From positions 1 through 9,090 of the forward strand of contig JABMRZ010000159.1 of assembly GCA_013202315.1 (NCBI GenBank): 9,090 nt of DNA, given 5' to 3'. The position numbers were made by a program, and so were the translations under genes. Shown here in pieces: positions 6,012-9,090 of the stretch (its first letter is position 1; every line of letters starts with the position of its first letter). This DNA is from Candidatus Tariuqbacter arcticus. GTDB taxonomy: Bacteria; Electryoneota; Tariuqbacteria; Tariuqbacterales; Tariuqbacteraceae. The notes under the pieces are model-generated. The model was not told the origin of the DNA, did no database searches, and was given only the letters and a program-made list of their open reading frames with translations.

Positions 6012-6569
6012 CTATCGCGGCAAAACATACTGCTTATAATCCTTGCCCAATAATAGGGAAACATCGATATCCACTAGCTTTGAATCCGGCTCCATCTTTA
6101 CCATCTCCGGTGGAAGTGCTATGGTCTTGGCTAACTTCTCACCCAATTCCCGGTCCCCGCAGCGGACGAAGATGGTGGTCTTCGGATATACTTCTCGCCC
6201 GGGTGCATTTTTAAAGTCGCGGACATCATAAGCTTTGTTCCGTAAAAAATCCGCCGTTCGCCTGGCTAAACCGGCAACTCGGCAGCCGTTCAGCACTTCG
6301 ACCCTTATTGGATTAACGATTTCCGCTGGGGAAATCACTTCCTGTTCCGCAGCCGGGGGAAGATCATACACCTGCTCCGCGTTAAGTCCCGTTGAACTGG
6401 CTTGCACGGGCTCATTTAACTCAAAGACTTTATATTGGTTAATCAGCACTAATATTAACAGCGCAGACTGCAGCAGCAATAATAATATCACCCAATTGAA
6501 CCTGGGATTGCCTGATTTGTTGCGTATACTACTGCTCACATAGCCTTTTCCGAATCTTTTTTGTGTCAT
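6012..6569 (-). CDS. Single-pass membrane protein with LytR C-terminal (LytR_C) domain
   Basis: From the ATG at 6569 this is 185 residues: a basic N-terminus, one transmembrane helix (about residues 25-42, FNWVILLLLLQSALLILVLI), a low-complexity linker to about residue 85, then a LytR_C-type domain (IRVEVLNGCRVAGLARRTADFLR, then TTIFVRCGD, then VDIDVSLLLGKDY near the C-terminus). The topology places the domain in the periplasm. LytR_C domains are found after LytR-CpsA-Psr cell-wall transferases and alone. The stand-alone form has no proven activity, and I infer only a cell-envelope role. A longer TTG start at 6581 would lie in the T-run of the upstream terminator, so the ATG is preferred. An intrinsic terminator lies directly upstream, so a promoter must be very near or expression depends on read-through. 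Confidence 0.8.
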   Translation of the reverse strand: MTQKRFGKGYVSSSIRNKSGNPRFNWVILLLLLQSALLILVLINQYKVFELNEPVQASSTGLNAEQVYDLPPAAEQEVISPAEIVNPIRVEVLNGCRVAGLARRTADFLRNKAYDVRDFKNAPGREVYPKTTIFVRCGDRELGEKLAKTIALPPEMVKMEPDSKLVDIDVSLLLGKDYKQYVLPR

Positions 6570-6579
6570 GGAAGCACTC

Positions 6580-6606
6580 AAAAAAAGACCGAGGTCATCC
6601 TCGGTC
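6580..6606 (-). terminator. Intrinsic terminator
   Basis: On the minus strand GACCGAGG (6606-6599) pairs with CCTCGGTC (6594-6587) around a four-base loop and is followed directly by seven T residues (6586-6580). It lies 40 bases after the stop of the small exported protein and 11 bases before the LytR_C start codon. This is a textbook rho-independent terminator, read only on the minus strand. Confidence 0.88.
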
Positions 6607-6646
6607 GATTGTTGGATTGCCAGATCACTTTGGTATTTATACGATT

Positions 6647-7168
6647 CTATTCGTCAAAACCGGGCGAATATTCCTTTGGCCGGGAATAAATAGGACTGTT
6701 GAAGGACCTATAGGGGTCATAGAGCCACATATTCGGGCAGATTCCATAGTTGTAATAGGGCATATTGCTGAATCCTATGGAGAAAGACATATTCTTCGTC
6801 GGTCGATACAAGAGGGTCGCCCCTCCCATAAAAGACGCGCCCTGTCCTGAGTTAAAACCGCCCTCGAAGGAGGAATAGGGCTGGTGCATCACGCCCAACT
6901 GCAAATCCAGCAGCATCTTACCCGACAACCGGTAGCGCATATTGTTGAGATAAAGCCCCTGCATCACACTGCCGTAAGAGCTGGATGAATACATCATACT
7001 GTAGCTCTGGGACATATTGAGATTAGGAGAATTCAGCAGCCCCAAAAGCCCCCGGTTCGGTTGAAGGAACCGGCTCTGAATATTGGTGGTATATCCATCA
7101 TCACGGTATTGAGCGAAAGCGGAAACCGCCATCGATAGAGCTATTAATAATATCATCAAACGCTTCAC
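6647..7168 (-). CDS. Small exported protein of unknown function
   Basis: The 173-residue product has a clear signal peptide: MKR, a hydrophobic core, and an AFA-Q cleavage site after residue 19. The mature part is rich in Ser, Asn, Tyr, Met and Gly. It has alternating hydrophobic/polar stretches (GLYLNNMRYRLSGKMLLDLQLGV; GGATLLYRPTKNMSFSIGFSN) that suggest beta-strands, perhaps a small outer-membrane or surface-associated barrel. I recognise no named domain. The GTG start at 7168 is set by GGAGG five bases upstream. A TTGACA-17-TATCTT promoter at 7212-7240 and the terminator at 6580-6606 make it a single-gene transcription unit. Similar small secreted proteins next to LytR_C genes in FCB-type bacteria are my recollection, not a checked fact. 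Confidence 0.78.
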   Translation of the reverse strand: MKRLMILLIALSMAVSAFAQYRDDGYTTNIQSRFLQPNRGLLGLLNSPNLNMSQSYSMMYSSSSYGSVMQGLYLNNMRYRLSGKMLLDLQLGVMHQPYSSFEGGFNSGQGASFMGGATLLYRPTKNMSFSIGFSNMPYYNYGICPNMWLYDPYRSFNSPIYSRPKEYSPGFDE

Positions 7169-7211
7169 TTACACCTCCGGGTTTTGAGAGATGAATAATT
7201 CTTCCAAGTTT

Positions 7212-7240
7212 AAGATAGTAAATATTCCTCTAATTGTCAA
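7212..7240 (-). promoter_or_regulatory. Sigma70-like promoter of the small exported protein gene
   Basis: On the minus strand a perfect TTGACA (-35, 7240-7235), a 17-base spacer and TATCTT (-10, 7217-7212) precede the GTG start by about 43 bases. GGAGG lies five bases before the start codon. Confidence 0.7.
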
Positions 7241-7370
7241 TATTTAAATGGGATTATTTTCCGGTGTTGAACCTTTTGCCTGAAAATGGATGTATGTAGT
7301 GAAGTTCGAGTTGAAAGTAATCGGCGTAATCACAATCCTCCAGTTCAAATCAGCGGTTAATAAAATATAC

Positions 7371-7403
7371 CCTCATTCCCAACGGTTGGGAGGGAATGTG
7401 AGG
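7371..7403. repeat. Imperfect inverted repeat after the aspartic protease gene
   Basis: CCTC-ATTCCC (7371-7380) mirrors GGGAAT-GT-GAGG (7392-7403) with a two-base bulge. It lies about 13 bases downstream of the minus-strand protease stop codon. Followed by GTATATTTTATT on the minus strand, it could be a weak terminator. It reuses the ATTCCC/GGGAAT halves seen at 104-123. Confidence 0.45.
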
Positions 7404-7415
7404 ATTATTTGCTAT

Positions 7416-7832
7416 TCAGTATGCATAGCTTGTCCATTCACCGCCGTGTTCAGGATTGAATTCAAGTGTTTCTTTGACGGGATTAGGCGCTAAATCAAGC
7501 TCTTCCAGTATAATAACTCCAATCAATGGAGGGCAATCATCAGGAAGCTCTATAACACTGAATATGCTCGATCGTCCCAAAATAGCCACCCAAGCCGCAG
7601 CGAAAACCCGCCTTACAACCGCACCGTTAGCAGTCCTTATCATTCGCTTATCAATCTGCCTTAGCCCTAATTTCTCAATAATCGAAATTGGCAAGCATAG
7701 ACTCATTGCACCGGTATCGACAATGCCTTCGATTTCGACCTGTCGGACTTTTTCGGGAGAAATATGACCTTTTTCAGATAATTCGAGGTCTATCTGATTT
7801 GAAATCGTTATGTTGGCCTTAACTTGACCCAT
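7416..7832 (-). CDS. Retropepsin-like (clan AA) aspartic protease, copy B
   Basis: A 138-residue protein with one catalytic motif, Asp39-Thr-Gly in GIVDTGAMSLCLP, and a hydrophobic-hydrophobic-Gly segment, PPLIGVIILEELDL, near residue 101. That is the layout of a single-lobed retroviral-type protease, which would need to dimerise. Bacterial clan AA members of this size are common in candidate phyla and cyanobacteria; substrates are unknown. It has no signal peptide, so it should be cytoplasmic. It matches copy A at 93 of 138 positions (about 67%) without gaps. GAGG lies five bases before the ATG. The 5S-like fragment begins 21 bases upstream and no promoter is obvious, so it may be read from the rRNA side. 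No Phd/RelB-type partner is adjacent. Confidence 0.85.
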   Translation of the reverse strand: MGQVKANITISNQIDLELSEKGHISPEKVRQVEIEGIVDTGAMSLCLPISIIEKLGLRQIDKRMIRTANGAVVRRVFAAAWVAILGRSSIFSVIELPDDCPPLIGVIILEELDLAPNPVKETLEFNPEHGGEWTSYAY

Positions 7833-7853
7833 TATAGCCTCACTATTAATAAA

Positions 7854-7930
7854 CCCGGCAACGACCTACTCTCCCACAGGGTTCATCGGCACGGAGGGGC
7901 TTTCCCAAAGGGACGGTATGGAATGGAAAG
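7854..7930 (-). pseudogene. Degenerate 5S rRNA 3'-part (fragment 3)
   Basis: The segment 7854-7876 is identical to the 3' end of the 5S gene at the window edge (GAGAGTAGGTCGTTGCCGGG and the bases before it). Further upstream on the minus strand, AACCCTG, GCCGATG, AAGCCCCTCC and CCATTCC appear in the order found in the 3' two-thirds of 5S rRNA, with a deletion of roughly a dozen bases after GCCGATG. It begins right after the stop of protease copy A and ends before copy B. Confidence 0.72.
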
Positions 7931-7942
7931 ACTGATTGCCAT

Positions 7943-8359
7943 TTAGTATGCATAGCTTGTCCATTCACCGCCGTGCGCTGGGTTGGGTTCGAGGGTTTCT
8001 TTAGTGGGATTCGGTACCAGATCAAGCTCCTCCAATACTACAACCCCGATCAATGGCGGGCAATCATCAGGCAATTCAACCACACCAAAAATATGGGAAC
8101 GACCCAATATTGTCACCCACGCTCCAGCATACACTTTTCTAGTCACGGTGCCATTAGCAGTTCTAATAATGCGCTCATCAGCTTTTATCAATCCCAGCTT
8201 CTCAATAACTGAAACTGGCAAGTTTAAACTGGCAGCGCCTGTGTCTACTAATGCATCTAATTCAAGTCGACGTATCTTATCTGAAGGAATATAACCTTTT
8301 GCAGATAATTGCATATCCGCCCAATTGACAACATCAATCTTAACTTTAACTTGTCCCAT
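7943..8359 (-). CDS. Retropepsin-like (clan AA) aspartic protease, copy A
   Basis: This 138-residue paralogue of copy B has the catalytic Asp39-Thr-Gly in ALVDTGAASLNLP and the PPLIGVVVLEELDL segment near residue 101. The last eight residues (GEWTSYAY) are identical in both copies, while the N-terminal 35 residues are the most divergent part. It has no signal peptide or membrane segment. The ATG is preceded by GAGG at about eight bases. A TTGAGA-17-TCTAAA pair in the 88-base leader is a weak promoter candidate. It lies between two 5S-tail fragments. The conserved active site and intact frame in both copies indicate that both are probably functional; what they cleave cannot be told from the sequence. 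Confidence 0.86.
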   Translation of the reverse strand: MGQVKVKIDVVNWADMQLSAKGYIPSDKIRRLELDALVDTGAASLNLPVSVIEKLGLIKADERIIRTANGTVTRKVYAGAWVTILGRSHIFGVVELPDDCPPLIGVVVLEELDLVPNPTKETLEPNPAHGGEWTSYAY

Positions 8360-8447
8360 TTATGATTCCTCGTTGTTCTAACAAGTGTAGATATTTTTTA
8401 GAAGGATTTCTCGTATAATTCTCAATACAAATTAATAAAATAAAAAA

Positions 8448-8484
8448 CCCGGCAACGACCTACTCTCCCACGCAGTCCCATTGT
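8448..8484 (-). pseudogene. 5S rRNA 3'-tail fragment (fragment 2)
   Basis: The last 23 bases of 5S (8448-8470) are identical to the gene at the window edge, and the following T-run is also kept. Upstream, AATGGGACTGCG resembles GATGGTACTGCG of 5S, but the next ten or so bases of the true gene are missing. It lies between the antitoxin stop and the leader of protease copy A. As part of a transcript its truncated stem could not form the normal 5S helix I. Confidence 0.75.
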
Positions 8485-8509
8485 GTTAGGAAGAGTCTCA
8501 TAGACCTTT

Positions 8510-8707
8510 TCAAACACCAAGCAGCTTTCGAACTTCAGCCAAAGGGATGGCAAGTGCATCGGCTTCTTTTATTTTAGCGCTTCGGAGTTCTTTCAAGTCT
8601 TCATAGTTTTCAAGTTCTTCCTGAACCTGAAGAAACTCCTCATAAGAAAGCACCACAAATTCTTTCTTGCCGTCTTTTTCTAATATATTTGGATTCAAGG
8701 TTATCAT
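8510..8707 (-). CDS. Probable antitoxin, Phd/YefM- or RelB-like
   Basis: A 65-residue acidic, helical protein: a short N-terminal segment with KKEFVVLSYEEFLQVQEELENYEDL, as in Phd/YefM-type antitoxins, and a C-terminal helix (IPLAEVRKLLGV) suited to wrapping a toxin. It starts three bases after the stop of the RelE/ParE-like gene, so the two are translated as a pair. Gene order is toxin then antitoxin, the reverse of the classical relBE/phd-doc order but known for several families. Such antitoxins neutralise the toxin and usually repress the operon. The sequence is too short to assign the family firmly. Confidence 0.75.
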   Translation of the reverse strand: MITLNPNILEKDGKKEFVVLSYEEFLQVQEELENYEDLKELRSAKIKEADALAIPLAEVRKLLGV

Positions 8708-8710
8708 GTT

Positions 8711-8971
8711 TTACTTTCTCTTTTTATAGGCGTCTTTTCGATGAATTATACGATAAACAACCACATTATTGTCACTCTCAATTTCAAAAAGAATCCTGTA
8801 TTTTCCTATGCGTAAGCGAAATTCAGGAGTGAAATTGGTAAGTTGTTTTACATCTCCTTTCAAGTCATCTTTTAAATTTTCAAGTCCGTCAAAGACCCGT
8901 CTCGCATCAGTTTTTGTAATTTGCTTAAGATCTTTTATTGCTTGTGGTTTTAATTCTACTTCATATTTCAT
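8711..8971 (-). CDS. RelE/ParE-superfamily toxin
   Basis: An 86-residue basic protein with the RelE/ParE pattern: MKYEVELKPQAIKDLKQI helix-strand start, GLENLKDDLKGDVKQL, then FRLRIGKYRILFEIESDNNVVVYRIIHRKDAYKKR, where the arginine-rich strands form the usual active-site face. RelE-type members cleave ribosome-bound mRNA and ParE-type members poison gyrase; the sequence does not settle which applies here. The HRKDAYKK ending is more typical of RelE-like mRNA interferases. The gene lies about 70 bases after the 3' end of 5S rRNA and is followed at once by its antitoxin. The ribosome binding site is weak. No clear promoter is seen in the leader, so rRNA read-through could contribute to expression. 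Confidence 0.85.
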   Translation of the reverse strand: MKYEVELKPQAIKDLKQITKTDARRVFDGLENLKDDLKGDVKQLTNFTPEFRLRIGKYRILFEIESDNNVVVYRIIHRKDAYKKRK

Positions 8972-9039
8972 AGTCCAAAATCCAATTTACAATACAAAAA
9001 GGATAAAATCAAATATCATTAAATCCCAATAATAAAAAA

Positions 9040-9090
9040 CCCGGCAACGACCTACTCTCCCAGGGTTACCCCCGCAGTACCATCGGCGCG
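9040..9090 (-). rRNA. 5S rRNA, 3' part (runs off the window)
   Basis: On the minus strand the sequence reads GCGCCGATGGTACTGCGGGG, then AACCC, then GGGAGAGTAGGTCGTTGCC ending in GGG. These are the conserved loop and helix IV/V and the 3' strand of helix I of bacterial 5S rRNA. A run of six T residues follows immediately (9039-9034), probably acting with helix I as a terminator. The 5' half, and presumably the rest of the rRNA operon, lies beyond 9090. Confidence 0.92.

Noticed and set aside
6570..6581. TTG 6581 as start of the LytR_C protein
   Set aside because: The codon overlaps the T-run of the intrinsic terminator; ATG 6569 is sufficient.
7854..8484. Fragments 2 and 3 as functional 5S rRNA genes
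   Set aside because: Both lack the 5' half, including the partner strand of helix I, and have internal deletions; they cannot fold as 5S.

Overview
The window looks like a piece of a metagenome-assembled or otherwise uncultivated Gram-negative bacterium. Secreted multiheme cytochromes, a TlpA-type thioredoxin, a LytR_C-domain protein and intergenic DNA full of small palindromes suggest a lineage around the FCB/candidate-phylum part of the tree. This placement is an impression from gene content, not a computed result. Gene density is moderate and almost every gap carries hairpin repeats.

Left part (1-2470, + strand): a two-gene cluster encodes an exported UshA/5'-nucleotidase-like protein with a C-terminal tetraheme cytochrome domain, followed 12 bases later by an exported TlpA/ResA-like thioredoxin. 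The first gene is interrupted by an in-frame TGA at 427-429. The reading frame is coding on both sides, the TGA sits in a Cys-Gly-TGA context, and an 8-bp hairpin with a GG-containing loop follows 22 bases downstream. The best reading is a selenoprotein (Sec47), not a pseudogene.

Middle (2471-5683, - strand): an aminoadipate-semialdehyde-type aldehyde dehydrogenase (antiquitin-like) is followed by a stand-alone lysine-ketoglutarate reductase (the N-terminal half of animal AASS). Together they cover the first and third steps of saccharopine-type lysine catabolism. The middle enzyme, saccharopine dehydrogenase, is not in the window. The gap between the two genes and the gap upstream of the dehydrogenase hold five hairpins that all start with GTGG(T/A)GTC. 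Their stems differ by compensated base changes, which is a REP-like family.

Next (6012-7240, - strand): a single-TM LytR_C-domain protein, a clear intrinsic terminator, and a small exported protein of unknown function with its own sigma70-like promoter.

Right end (7416-9090, - strand): the window ends inside the 3' half of a 5S rRNA gene (9040-9090). Downstream of it lie a RelE/ParE-type toxin and antitoxin, a 5S-tail fragment, a retropepsin-like aspartic protease, a second longer degenerate 5S fragment, and a second copy of the protease (about 67% identical). Each cargo unit is therefore preceded by the same 5S 3' end. This suggests repeated insertion at, or duplication of, the 5S terminus.
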